Below are positions 1 through 7,374 of a DNA stretch of 13,625 nt, piece by piece. The DNA is from Pseudomonadota bacterium (GTDB taxonomy: Bacteria > Pseudomonadota > Gammaproteobacteria > Xanthomonadales > Xanthomonadaceae). Location of the stretch: NCBI GenBank assembly GCA_023461075.1, contig JAEWNY010000096.1, positions 1 through 13,625 on the forward strand, in the 5' to 3' direction. Under the pieces are notes generated by a model, which did not search any database, was not told the origin of the DNA, and saw only the letters and a list, made by a program, of their open reading frames with translations. The first letter of the stretch is position 1; each line of letters begins with the position of its first letter. A program made the position numbers and the translations under genes.

Positions 1-1
1 C

Positions 2-331
2 ACGCCGGTGGCACGACGCGGAACGACGACGGCAACGCGGGTGGCGCGCGCCGCCGCGGCTCCGGCCAATGCAACGACGCCCACCGCACCAGTACGCGAA
101 GCGGCGCCGGCGTTGCGCATCGATGAGTCCGCGACAGCCCGTACCGTAGCTTCATCCGATGACGCGGCGACATCCACCCGCGACCCGTTCCAGGCACCGA
201 CCGCGCGCCCATGGCCGCGCGCCGTGGTGCCAGCCAGCGGCAGTGCCACCTTCAATGCCAGCCTTGATCGCGGCGCGGCATTCCGGCCATTCGCTGCAGG
301 GCCGCTGCAGGGTGCCGACGAAGGCGAATGA
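2..331 (+). CDS. C-terminal end of a probable sigma-E anti-sigma factor (RseA-like), 5' partial
   Basis: The reading frame is already open at base 2 and stops at TGA 329-331, giving about 109 residues of C-terminus. The visible part is low-complexity: it is rich in Ala, Thr, Arg and Pro, with no membrane segment or recognisable domain. It ends with a more structured stretch containing ARPWPRAVVP and FRPF. The RseA assignment rests mainly on position. In Xanthomonadaceae the order rpoE, rseA, mucD is well known, and the periplasmic C-terminus of the anti-sigma factor there is a similar Ala/Pro-rich tail with a PWPRA-like end. The cytoplasmic sigma-binding part and the transmembrane helix would lie upstream of the window. 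If correct, it holds sigma-E inactive at the membrane until regulated proteolysis. The gap to mucD is 61 bases, consistent with one operon. It could instead be another Ala-rich envelope protein. Confidence 0.55.
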   Translation, partial: TPVARRGTTTATRVARAAAAPANATTPTAPVREAAPALRIDESATARTVASSDDAATSTRDPFQAPTARPWPRAVVPASGSATFNASLDRGAAFRPFAAGPLQGADEGE

Positions 332-392
332 GCCTGCGCCGCACGACGCGTCATCCCCCATTCCAATCCATGCCATCCGAGGTCATCGCGCG

Positions 393-1898
393 ATGAAGAA
401 ACTGCTGCAGCCACTCGTCCTGGTACCACTGACCGCGCTCGCCACCGCCGGCGCGGTGATGTTGCCGTCTGCCGATGCGCAACAGGCCGCAACGCCCGTG
501 CCCACCCAGGCCGCGGGGCCGGAACTGGTCAGCGGCTTGCCGGATTTCACCCGGCTGGTCGATCGGGTCGGGCCTGGTGTGGTCAGCGTGGAAGCGAAGA
601 TCGCGCCGCGTGCATCGCGCATGGGCGGGGATGACCCGATGGCCGAGATCCTGCGCCGGTTCGGCATGCCGATGCCGCCGGGCATGCAGCAAGGTCCGCG
701 CGGTTCGATGCCGCAGGCACCGCGCGGCGTGTCTATGGGTACCGGCTTCCTGATCTCTGGCGATGGTTACGTGCTCACCAACCACCACGTCGTCGACAAC
801 GCCGACGAAGTCACCGTCAGGCTCGGCGATCGCCGCGAATTCAAGGCGAAAGTCATCGGCAGCGACGCGCAGTCGGATGTCGCCCTGCTCAAGGTCGATG
901 CAAACGGCCTGCCGGCCCTGCGCGTGGGTGGCTCCGGCAGCGTGCGCCCGGGCCAGTGGGTGGTGGCGATCGGCTCGCCCTACGGCCTCGACCACTCGGT
1001 CAGTGCCGGCATTGTCAGCGCAATTGGCCGCAATACCGGTGGCGGACAGCAGTACGTGCCCTTCATCCAGACCGATGTGGCGATCAATCGCGGCAATTCC
1101 GGCGGCCCCTTGCTCAACACGCGAGGAGAGGTGGTCGGCATCAATTCGCAGATCTTCAGCGTGTCCGGCGGCTTCCAGGGCATCAGCTTCGCCATCCCGA
1201 TCGACACCGCGATGAACGCGGTCGAGCAGCTGAAGAAGACCGGCAGCGTGCGTCGCGGCCTGCTTGGGGTGAACATGCAGCCGCTCGATGCCGGCATGGC
1301 GCAGGCGATGCGCCTGCCCGACAGCCGTGGCGCCTTGGTCAGCAATGTGCAGGCCGGCAGCGGCGCGGAGAAGGCCGGGATCCAGCCCGGTGATGTCATC
1401 CGCAGCTTCAACGGTACGGCGGTCGGCGATCCCGGTGAACTGGCGCCGATGGTCGGGGCCCTGCGTCCGGGCGAGCGCGTGCGCCTGGGCGTGTTCCGCG
1501 ATGGCCGCGAGCGCACTGTCGATGTCGTGCTCGGCGAGGCGGAGAGCGAATCCCCCGCGTCGCGTTTCGGGAGCCGTGCGGATGGTGAAAGCTCCGCCCC
1601 GGCACAAGCGAGCCGCGGCATCCTGGGCCTGCGCATCGCCGAACTCGATGCCGACGACCGCCGCCAGCTGGGCCTGAAATCCGGCGAGGGCGTGGGCGTG
1701 ATCGGCGTCGAGTCGATGGCTGCGCGCGAAGCCGGCCTGACGCCGGGCGACGTCATCCTGCAGGTCGGTCGCACGGCGGTTGGCAGCGCAGCCGCCCTGC
1801 AGTCGGCGGTGGCGGAGGTGAGACCGGGCGAGACGGTGATGCTGCGGGTGGCCGGCCCGCGCGGGACGCGCTTCGTCAGCCTCAAGACCGGCGGCTGA
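393..1898 (+). CDS. mucD: Periplasmic serine protease MucD (DegP/HtrA family)
   Basis: This encodes a 501-residue HtrA protease that degrades or refolds damaged periplasmic proteins in the envelope stress response. The N-terminus is a signal peptide (KK, hydrophobic core 6-24, likely cleavage after ADA at residue 29). The trypsin-like domain carries the catalytic triad His132 (TNHHVVDNA), Asp162 (SDVALL) and Ser236 (RGNSGGPL). Two PDZ domains follow, at about 285-380 and 407-500. A Met/Pro/Gly-rich loop (about residues 77-115) precedes the first catalytic motif, where DegP-type proteases have the LA loop. The ATG at 393 was chosen because it begins the signal peptide and has GAGGT at 379-383. 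The frame is open further upstream to 159, but that extension looks non-coding and overlaps the preceding gene. Position behind an RseA-like tail fits sigma-E control. DegQ/DegP naming is equally valid; the family assignment is certain. Confidence 0.95.
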   Translation: MKKLLQPLVLVPLTALATAGAVMLPSADAQQAATPVPTQAAGPELVSGLPDFTRLVDRVGPGVVSVEAKIAPRASRMGGDDPMAEILRRFGMPMPPGMQQGPRGSMPQAPRGVSMGTGFLISGDGYVLTNHHVVDNADEVTVRLGDRREFKAKVIGSDAQSDVALLKVDANGLPALRVGGSGSVRPGQWVVAIGSPYGLDHSVSAGIVSAIGRNTGGGQQYVPFIQTDVAINRGNSGGPLLNTRGEVVGINSQIFSVSGGFQGISFAIPIDTAMNAVEQLKKTGSVRRGLLGVNMQPLDAGMAQAMRLPDSRGALVSNVQAGSGAEKAGIQPGDVIRSFNGTAVGDPGELAPMVGALRPGERVRLGVFRDGRERTVDVVLGEAESESPASRFGSRADGESSAPAQASRGILGLRIAELDADDRRQLGLKSGEGVGVIGVESMAAREAGLTPGDVILQVGRTAVGSAAALQSAVAEVRPGETVMLRVAGPRGTRFVSLKTGG

Positions 1899-1908
1899 AG
1901 CCGCGGTC
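1886..1908 (+). other. RNA hairpin across the mucD stop codon
   Basis: An inverted repeat pairs GACC (1886-1889) with GGTC (1905-1908) and GCGGC (1891-1895) with GCCGC (1900-1904). There is one bulged G at 1890, and the loop TGAA contains the mucD stop codon TGA. No run of T follows, so it is not a standard intrinsic terminator. It may protect the 3' end of the mucD message or slow transcription before lepA. Confidence 0.45.
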
Positions 1909-1911
1909 CCG

Positions 1912-1939
1912 GCCCGGCGGGCATGCGATAATGCCGGGC
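1912..1939 (+). promoter_or_regulatory. Inverted repeat with a -10-like box upstream of lepA
   Basis: The arms GCCCGGC (1912-1918) and GCCGGGC (1933-1939) enclose a 14-base loop that ends in GATAAT (1927-1932), close to the sigma-70 -10 consensus. An alternative smaller stem pairs GGCAT (1920-1924) with ATGCC (1931-1935). No clear -35 hexamer is found 16-18 bases upstream. A promoter here would give lepA and the genes after it expression independent of the sigma-E operon. The promoter reading is inference from one hexamer and its position. Confidence 0.35.
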
Positions 1940-2018
1940 TGAATTCACGAGGGCCGCATCGGCGGCTGAGCACCGCTGCATGTCGCCTGAAATCCCCGCC
2001 TCGATGCGGAACTCCGAG

Positions 2019-3812
2019 ATGGAGAAAATCCGGAACTTCTCGATCATCGCGCACGTCGACCATGGCAAGTCGACGTTGGCCGACCGCATCATCCAGATCT
2101 GCGGTGGCTTGGCCGACCGCGAGATGGAAGCGCAGGTGCTCGATTCCAATCCGATCGAGCGCGAGCGTGGCATCACCATCAAGGCGCAGTCGGTCTCGCT
2201 GCCATACACCGCGATGGACGGCCAGACCTACTTCCTCAACTTCATCGACACCCCCGGCCACGTCGATTTCAGCTACGAGGTGAGTCGCTCGCTGGCCGCC
2301 TGCGAAGGCGCGTTGCTGGTGGTCGATGCCGCGCAGGGCGTCGAGGCGCAATCGGTCGCCAACTGCTACACCGCGGTGGAGCAGGGGCTGGAAGTGGTGC
2401 CGGTGCTGAACAAGATCGACCTGCCGACCGCCGACATCGAACGCGCCAAGGGCGAGATCGAGGCGGTGATCGGCATCGATGCCGAGGATGCCGTAGCCAT
2501 CAGCGCCAAGACCGGCCTGAACGTGCGCGACGTGCTGGAGGCCATCGTCCAGCGCATTCCGCCGCCGCGTCCGCGCGAGACCGACAAGCTGCAGGCATTG
2601 ATCATCGACTCCTGGTTCGACAACTACCTCGGCGTGGTCTCGCTGGTGCGGATCATGCAGGGCGAATTGAAGCCGGGCGACAAGATGCTGGTGATGTCGA
2701 CCGGCCGCGCGCACCAGGTCGATGCGGTGGGCGTGTTCACCCCGAAGCGCAAGGTGCTGAAGGCACTCAAGGCCGGCGAAGTGGGCTGGATCACTGCTTC
2801 GATCAAGGACGTGCACGGCGCGCCGGTCGGCGACACCCTGACGCTCGCCAACGACCCCGCACCGAAACCGCTCCCCGGCTTCCAGGAAATGCAGCCGCGG
2901 GTGTTCGCCGGCCTGTTCCCGGTCGATGCCGAGGACTATCCGGACCTGCGCGAGGCGCTGGAGAAATTGCGCCTCAACGATGCCGCGCTGCGCTTCGAGC
3001 CGGAAAGCTCGGAGGCGATGGGCTTCGGTTTCCGCTGCGGCTTCCTCGGCATGCTGCACATGGAGATCGTGCAGGAGCGCCTGGAGCGCGAGTACAACCT
3101 CAACCTGATCACTACCGCGCCGACCGTGGTCTACGAGGTGCTGAAGACCGATGGCGAGGTGATGCCGCTGGACAATCCGGCCAAGCTGCCGGCGGCCAAC
3201 ATGGTCCAGGAGATCCGCGAGCCGATCATCCGCGCCAACATCCTCACCCCGCCCGATTACGTCGGCAACGTCATCAAGCTGTGCGAGGAAAAGCGCGGCA
3301 CCCAGGTGGGCATCACCTACATGGGCTCGCAGGTGCAGATCAGCTACGAACTGCCGATGGCCGAGGTGGTGCTCGATTTCTTCGACAAGCTGAAATCGGT
3401 TTCGCGCGGTTATGCCTCGCTCGACTACCACTTCGTCCGTTTCGAGGCCGGCCCGTTCGTGCGTGTGGACACGCTGATCAACGGCGACAAGGTCGATGCG
3501 CTCTCCATCATCGTGCATCGCCAACACGCCGACCGCCGTGGCCGCGAGCTGACCGAAAAGATGAAGGACCTGATCCCGCGGCAGATGTTCGATGTCGCGA
3601 TCCAGGCTGCGATCGGCGCACAGATCATCGCCCGCACCACGGTCAAGGCGCTGCGCAAGAACGTGCTGGCCAAGTGCTATGGCGGCGATGCGACGCGCAA
3701 GAAGAAGCTGCTGGAGAAGCAGAAGGAAGGCAAGAAGCGGATGAAGCAGGTCGGCCGGGTCGAGATCCCGCAGGAGGCCTTCCTCGCCGTGTTGCAGGTG
3801 GACAACAAATAA
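2019..3812 (+). CDS. lepA: Elongation factor 4 (LepA), ribosome-associated GTPase
   Basis: LepA is a translational GTPase that acts on the ribosome; back-translocation and roles in initiation or ribosome assembly have both been proposed. From the ATG at 2019 it has 597 residues, close to E. coli LepA (599). GTPase motifs are clear: G1 AHVDHGKST at 11-19, switch I ERERGIT at 47-53, G3 DTPGH at 77-81 and G4 NKID at 131-134. EF-G-like domains follow, then the LepA-specific basic C-terminal domain (about 553-597, ending RVEIPQEAFLAVL). In-frame ATGs also exist at 1980 and 2004. I prefer 2019 because the protein then begins MEKIRNFSI, like most family members, and a weak CGGAA lies 7 bases upstream. 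lepB follows after 10 bases, the usual lepA-lepB pair. Function is certain, the start less so. Confidence 0.95.
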   Translation: MEKIRNFSIIAHVDHGKSTLADRIIQICGGLADREMEAQVLDSNPIERERGITIKAQSVSLPYTAMDGQTYFLNFIDTPGHVDFSYEVSRSLAACEGALLVVDAAQGVEAQSVANCYTAVEQGLEVVPVLNKIDLPTADIERAKGEIEAVIGIDAEDAVAISAKTGLNVRDVLEAIVQRIPPPRPRETDKLQALIIDSWFDNYLGVVSLVRIMQGELKPGDKMLVMSTGRAHQVDAVGVFTPKRKVLKALKAGEVGWITASIKDVHGAPVGDTLTLANDPAPKPLPGFQEMQPRVFAGLFPVDAEDYPDLREALEKLRLNDAALRFEPESSEAMGFGFRCGFLGMLHMEIVQERLEREYNLNLITTAPTVVYEVLKTDGEVMPLDNPAKLPAANMVQEIREPIIRANILTPPDYVGNVIKLCEEKRGTQVGITYMGSQVQISYELPMAEVVLDFFDKLKSVSRGYASLDYHFVRFEAGPFVRVDTLINGDKVDALSIIVHRQHADRRGRELTEKMKDLIPRQMFDVAIQAAIGAQIIARTTVKALRKNVLAKCYGGDATRKKKLLEKQKEGKKRMKQVGRVEIPQEAFLAVLQVDNK

Positions 3813-3822
3813 AGGAACGCGC

Positions 3823-4623
3823 ATGCGCTGGTTCGAAATCGCCCTGGTCCTCTTGACCCTGACCTCCGGCCTGCTGTGGCTGGCGGATCGGCTCTGGCTG
3901 CGCAAGCGGCGCGCCGAGGGTGGCCTGCTGGAGCAGGACCACCTGCCTTGGTACATCGATTACGCCAATGCTTTCTTCCCGGTGCTGCTGGCGATCCTGA
4001 TCCTGCGCAGCTTCATCGCCGAACCGTTCCGCATCCCGACCGGCTCGATGATCCCGACGCTCAAGATCGGCGATTTCATCCTGGTCAACAAGTTCGCCTA
4101 CGGGCTGCGCCTGCCGATCACCAACCAGAAGATCGTCTCGGTCGGCGAGCCGGCGCGCGGCGACGTGGTCGTGTTCAAGTTCCCCGGTCGCGGCCAGGAT
4201 GACCCGATGACCGGCGCCGACTTCGTCAAGCGCGTGATCGGGTTGCCGGGCGATACCATCGGCTACCAGCGTGGCGTGCTGACCATCAACGGCGAGCCGC
4301 TCAAGTACCAGGTCCAGTCGCAGGCGCCGATCGGCAGCGGTGGTGAGGACGGGATGGCGATGCCGGGCGTGATCGCCTGGGAGCAATTGGCCGCCCGCCG
4401 CCACTTGGTGCAGAACTACGTGCAGTCGCTGGAAGTCGGCGGTGACCGTGACGGCGAGTTCGTGGTGCCGGCCGGTCAGTACCTGGTGATGGGCGACAAC
4501 CGCGATAATAGCGATGACGGCCGATACTGGGGCATGTTGCCGGAGGCCAACCTGCGCGGGAAGGCATTCCTGGTCTGGATGAACTTCAAGGATCTCTCGC
4601 GCATCGGCGAGCGTATCCCGTAA
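3823..4623 (+). CDS. lepB: Signal peptidase I (LepB)
   Basis: This 266-residue inner-membrane protease removes signal peptides from exported proteins at the periplasmic face. Two hydrophobic segments lie at about 5-22 and 48-64, joined by a basic cytoplasmic loop, as in E. coli. The catalytic Ser75 sits in PTGSMIPTL and the general base Lys136 in DFVKRVIGLPGD. The conserved GDNRDNSDDGR box is at 224-234. Domain II carries an extra loop at about 160-215. The start ATG is supported by AAAGGAA at 3811-3817, which overlaps the lepA stop codon, so translation of the two genes is probably coupled. Candidate substrates in this window are MucD, the YdbH-like protein and the small secreted protein at 10773. 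Length and motifs are normal for the family. Confidence 0.97.
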   Translation: MRWFEIALVLLTLTSGLLWLADRLWLRKRRAEGGLLEQDHLPWYIDYANAFFPVLLAILILRSFIAEPFRIPTGSMIPTLKIGDFILVNKFAYGLRLPITNQKIVSVGEPARGDVVVFKFPGRGQDDPMTGADFVKRVIGLPGDTIGYQRGVLTINGEPLKYQVQSQAPIGSGGEDGMAMPGVIAWEQLAARRHLVQNYVQSLEVGGDRDGEFVVPAGQYLVMGDNRDNSDDGRYWGMLPEANLRGKAFLVWMNFKDLSRIGERIP

Positions 4624-4634
4624 GCTGCGCGCAT

Positions 4635-4650
4635 CGGCCCGGCCGGGCCG
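4635..4650. repeat. Perfect 16-base GC palindrome between lepB and the DUF4845 gene
   Basis: CGGCCCGGCCGGGCCG is identical to its own reverse complement. In RNA it would form a 6-pair stem with a GGCC loop, 11 bases after the lepB stop codon. There is no T-run after it, so intrinsic termination is unlikely. It might be an RNA-processing or attenuation site, a protein-binding site, or chance in GC-rich DNA. Confidence 0.4.
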
Positions 4651-4672
4651 TCCGAACAAGGGGAGTGGGGCG

Positions 4673-5041
4673 ATGACGAGGCACAAGCAGCAGGGGCTGT
4701 CCCTGACCGGTTTCCTGGTGGTGCTGGCCGTGGTCGGCTTCGCGCTGTTCATCGGCATGAAGCTGTTCCCGATGTACAGCCAGTTTTTCAATGTGAAGAA
4801 AGCGCTCAAGAGCGTAGCAAGTGAAGGCTTGTCCGATCCGATCCGCATCCGCAGTTCACTCGAGAAACACTTTGACGTGGGTTATGTCGACGTGATCAAG
4901 CCGTCCGACGTAAAGGTAGAGCGGACGTCGAGTGGCGTGGTGATTTCCACTGACTACGAGGTTCGTAAGCCATTGATCTACAACCTCGACATCGTCGGCA
5001 AGTTCGAGGCGACCGAGCCGGTCTCCGGCGGCGGTGAGTAG
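4673..5041 (+). CDS. DUF4845 family single-pass membrane protein
   Basis: This 122-residue protein matches the small DUF4845 proteins found between lepB and rnc in many gammaproteobacteria; their function is unknown. The N-terminus is short and basic (MTRHKQQ), followed by one hydrophobic helix at about 9-29. A soluble domain of about 90 residues then probably faces the periplasm. The beginning GLSLTGFLVVLAVVG resembles a type IV prepilin leader (Gly at 8 then a hydrophobic helix), but the usual Glu at +5 is replaced by Gly13. The start has a good ribosome-binding site (AAGGGGAG at 4658-4665). Base composition looks less GC-rich than its neighbours over about 4780-4980. The 3' end overlaps rnc by 8 bases, so translational coupling is likely. 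Family assignment comes from synteny plus sequence resemblance. Confidence 0.85.
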   Translation: MTRHKQQGLSLTGFLVVLAVVGFALFIGMKLFPMYSQFFNVKKALKSVASEGLSDPIRIRSSLEKHFDVGYVDVIKPSDVKVERTSSGVVISTDYEVRKPLIYNLDIVGKFEATEPVSGGGE

Positions 5042-5693
5042 CAGCATCCTCCATCCTTTTTCCGAGCCCGCGCTGCTGGCGCAGGCGCTCACCCATCGCA
5101 GCGCCGGCCAGCCGCACAACGAACGGCTGGAGTTCCTCGGTGACGCCATCGTCAACCTGCTGGCCGCCGAGGCGCTGTACGCGGCGTGGCCGAAGGCCGA
5201 CGAAGGCGCGTTGACCCGTGCTCGCGCCGAACTGGTGCGCGAATCGGCGTTGGCCGGCATCGCGCGCACGCTCGAGCTGGGCAGTGCCCTGCGGCTGGGT
5301 CCCGGCGAGATGAAATCCGGTGGCCATCGCCGCGATTCGATCCTCGCCGACGCGGTGGAGGCGGTCGTTGGCGCGATCTACCTCGATGCCGGCCTGGATG
5401 CCTGCAGGCAGGTCGCGATGCCTTGGTTCGCGCCGCTGATCGCGGCACTGCCGCCGCCGAACAAGGTCGGCAAGGATGCCAAGACCGCGCTGCAGGAATG
5501 GCTGCAGGGCCGAGGCAAGCCCTTGCCGACGTATGCGCTGGCCAGCGAATCGGGCGAGGAGCATGCGCGCCGCTTCGAAGTGTCCTGCCACGTCGGCGAA
5601 ACCGGCATCGAAACACGCGGCGAAGGGGGGTCCCGCCGCGCCGCGGAACAGGCCGCCGCGCAGGCGATGCTCGAGGTATTGCAGGCCGCCTGA
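5034..5693 (+). CDS. rnc: Ribonuclease III
   Basis: RNase III cleaves double-stranded RNA, matures rRNA precursors and controls some mRNAs. The 219-residue protein has the catalytic domain at about 5-127, with the signature ERLEFLGDA (30-38). By alignment to E. coli, Asp37 matches catalytic D45, and SILADAVEA (102-110) supplies Asp106 and Glu109, matching D114 and E117. A double-stranded-RNA-binding domain spans about 150-217. The start is GTG, whose first 8 bases overlap the end of the DUF4845 gene. No good ribosome-binding site is visible, so reinitiation after the upstream stop is likely. In E. coli rnc heads its operon and autoregulates through a leader hairpin. Here there is no leader, only a 5-pair stem (GCCGG 5017-5021 with CCGGC 5025-5029) inside the upstream gene. 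era follows 24 bases later. Confidence 0.96.
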   Translation: MSSSILHPFSEPALLAQALTHRSAGQPHNERLEFLGDAIVNLLAAEALYAAWPKADEGALTRARAELVRESALAGIARTLELGSALRLGPGEMKSGGHRRDSILADAVEAVVGAIYLDAGLDACRQVAMPWFAPLIAALPPPNKVGKDAKTALQEWLQGRGKPLPTYALASESGEEHARRFEVSCHVGETGIETRGEGGSRRAAEQAAAQAMLEVLQAA

Positions 5694-5704
5694 GTGCACC
5701 GGCG

Positions 5705-5710
5705 TACAAT
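5705..5710 (+). promoter_or_regulatory. Possible -10 element just upstream of era
   Basis: TACAAT matches the sigma-70 -10 consensus at 5 of 6 positions and ends 7 bases before the era ATG. Transcription from it would start at or next to the ATG, giving a leaderless or nearly leaderless era message. The only -35-like hexamer nearby is TTGCAG (5679-5684), at a long 20-base spacing, so support is weak. Confidence 0.3.
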
Positions 5711-5717
5711 CGGCGGC

Positions 5718-6614
5718 ATGACTGAGAAGCCTTACCGCGCCGGCCACGTCGCCGTCATCGGCCGCCCCAATGTCGGCAAGTCCACCCTGATCAATGGCCT
5801 GGTCGGCACCAAGGTCAGCATCACCTCCGACCGCCCGCAGACCACCCGCCACCGCATGCTCGGCATCGCCAGCTTCGAGAACGGCCAGTTGGTCCTGGTC
5901 GACACGCCCGGTATCCATGGCGCGCAGAACAAGGCGATGAGCCGGGTGCTCAATCGCGCAGCGCGGGGTGCACTGGAGGGTGTGGACGCCGCGCTGCTGG
6001 TGGTCGAGGCCGGGCGTTGGGACGACGAGGATGCGATGGCGCTGGATGCGCTCAAGCAGGCCAAGGTGCCGGTGGTGCTGGTGGTCAACAAGATCGACCG
6101 CCTGCGCGAGAAGAAGGATCTCTTGCCCTACCTCTCGCAAGTCAGCGAAGGCCGCGATTTCGCCGCCGTGCATCCGTTATCGGCGCTCAAGCGACAGGGT
6201 CTGGACGACCTCGTCGCGACCTTGCTGCCGCTGCTCCCCGAGCAACCGGCCCTGTACGACGAGGACGATGTCACCGACCGCAGCATGCGCTTCCTCGCCG
6301 CCGAGTTCGTGCGCGAGCAGTTGATGCGGCAGCTGGGCGCCGAGCTGCCGTACGCCAGCGCGGTGGAAATCGAACGATTTGAAGAGGACGGCAACATGTT
6401 CCGCATCGGCGCGGTGATCTGGGTCGAGCGCGAAAGCCAGAAGGCGATCGTGATCGGCAAGGGCGGCGAGCGCCTGCGCAAGATCGGCACCAAGGCGCGC
6501 GAACAGATGGAGCGTCTGTTCGGCCGCAAGGTGTTCCTGGAAACCTGGGTGCGCGTGCGCCAGGGTTGGTCCAACGACGAGGCCGCCTTGCGCGCACTCG
6601 GCTACAGCGAATGA
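5718..6614 (+). CDS. era: GTPase Era, 30S ribosomal subunit assembly factor
   Basis: Era is an essential GTPase that binds the 3' end of 16S rRNA and aids 30S maturation. The 298-residue protein is close to E. coli Era (301). Motifs: G1 GRPNVGKST 15-23, G3 DTPG 62-65, G4 NKID 124-127, G5-like LSALK 154-158. The C-terminal KH RNA-binding domain has GKGG at 247-250 and ends with the family's typical ETWVRVRQGWS. I chose the ATG at 5718 because the protein then begins directly before YRAGHVAVIGRPN, as in relatives. An in-frame GTG at 5694, touching the rnc stop, would add 8 unlikely residues. No Shine-Dalgarno sequence is visible before the ATG, which fits the leaderless idea noted for the TACAAT box. 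It is followed by recO after 21 bases. Confidence 0.97.
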   Translation: MTEKPYRAGHVAVIGRPNVGKSTLINGLVGTKVSITSDRPQTTRHRMLGIASFENGQLVLVDTPGIHGAQNKAMSRVLNRAARGALEGVDAALLVVEAGRWDDEDAMALDALKQAKVPVVLVVNKIDRLREKKDLLPYLSQVSEGRDFAAVHPLSALKRQGLDDLVATLLPLLPEQPALYDEDDVTDRSMRFLAAEFVREQLMRQLGAELPYASAVEIERFEEDGNMFRIGAVIWVERESQKAIVIGKGGERLRKIGTKAREQMERLFGRKVFLETWVRVRQGWSNDEAALRALGYSE

Positions 6615-6635
6615 AGCCCGCGGCATAGCGCGACG

Positions 6636-7373
6636 ATGCGCATCGCCAGTGACAACGCCTTTGTCCTGCACGCGCGCGCCTGGCGCGAAACCAGCCTGCT
6701 GGTCGAGGCGTTGTGCGCCGACCATGGCCGTATCGGGCTGGTGGCGCGCGGTGTCTCGACACCGAAGCGCCATGCTTTGCGCGCGGCGCTTCAGCCCTTG
6801 CAATGCGTTCGCCTGGAAGCCGTGCAGCGCGGTGAACTGGCGACCCTGCACTCTGCCGAAGCGATCGATGCCGCGCCACGACTGGCCGGCGACGCGGTGC
6901 TGGCGGGCTTCTATGTCAACGAGCTGACCTTGCGGCTGGCCCCGCGGCAGGACCCACTGCCCACCTTGCATGCGGCGTATGCGCGCACGCGCGCCGCGTT
7001 GCTGGATGTCGATGTCACTTCGGTTGCGTGGACGTTGCGCCGTTACGAGCGCGACCTGCTGGAAGCGATCGGCTTCGGCTTCGACTGGTATGTCGATGGC
7101 GATGGTGCGGCGATCGATCCGGCGGCGCGTTATCGGCTCGATCCCGAACACGGGCCGCGCCGCCTGCTGCGCGATCGCGGCAGCGCCGAACGCAGCGAAG
7201 CCGCGACCGGCGTCGCACTGCTGGCGCTGGCCGGTGACCACGCGCCCATGCCGGAAGACCTTGCCAGCCTGCGCCGGCCGATGCGTGAGCTCATTGCGCA
7301 TCATCTCGGCGGACGGGGGCTGAAATCGTGGGAGATGGCGGCGCAACTCCGGCGCCTGCAAACGCGAGGTTAA
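6636..7373 (+). CDS. recO: DNA repair protein RecO
   Basis: RecO works with RecR to load RecA onto SSB-coated single-stranded DNA in gap repair and recombination. The 245-residue length matches E. coli RecO (242). The N-terminal OB-fold region has the family pattern: AFVLHARAWRETSLLVEAL, then GRIGLVARGV and ALQPLQ. The C-terminal helical domain holds LRRYERDLLEAIGFG and ends HHLGGRGLKSWEM, a typical RecO finish. No zinc-binding Cys cluster is present, as in other gammaproteobacterial RecO proteins. The gene follows era in the classical rnc-era-recO order with no obvious ribosome-binding site. Its TAA stop is 1 base from the end of the convergent response-regulator gene, so there is no room for a terminator outside the coding sequence. 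Confidence 0.93.
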   Translation: MRIASDNAFVLHARAWRETSLLVEALCADHGRIGLVARGVSTPKRHALRAALQPLQCVRLEAVQRGELATLHSAEAIDAAPRLAGDAVLAGFYVNELTLRLAPRQDPLPTLHAAYARTRAALLDVDVTSVAWTLRRYERDLLEAIGFGFDWYVDGDGAAIDPAARYRLDPEHGPRRLLRDRGSAERSEAATGVALLALAGDHAPMPEDLASLRRPMRELIAHHLGGRGLKSWEMAAQLRRLQTRG

Positions 7374-7374
7374 G

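Noticed and set aside
159..392. Upstream extension of mucD by 78 codons
   Set aside because: It overlaps the preceding gene, has non-coding-like composition, and would bury the clear signal peptide that starts at 393.
1980..2018. Earlier in-frame lepA starts at 1980 and 2004
   Set aside because: No ribosome-binding site is seen, and they add residues absent from typical LepA. They cannot be fully excluded.
351..3956. A 1201-codon open frame on the minus strand opposite mucD, lepA and the start of lepB
   Set aside because: Its product is a low-complexity mix of His, Arg, Asp, Ala and Leu without domains, and it lies opposite two unmistakable conserved genes. Long antisense frames are a known by-product of strong GC3 codon bias.
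5694..5717. GTG start of era directly after the rnc stop
   Set aside because: It adds MHRRTIGG, which is unlike Era N-termini; the ATG at 5718 fits the family better.
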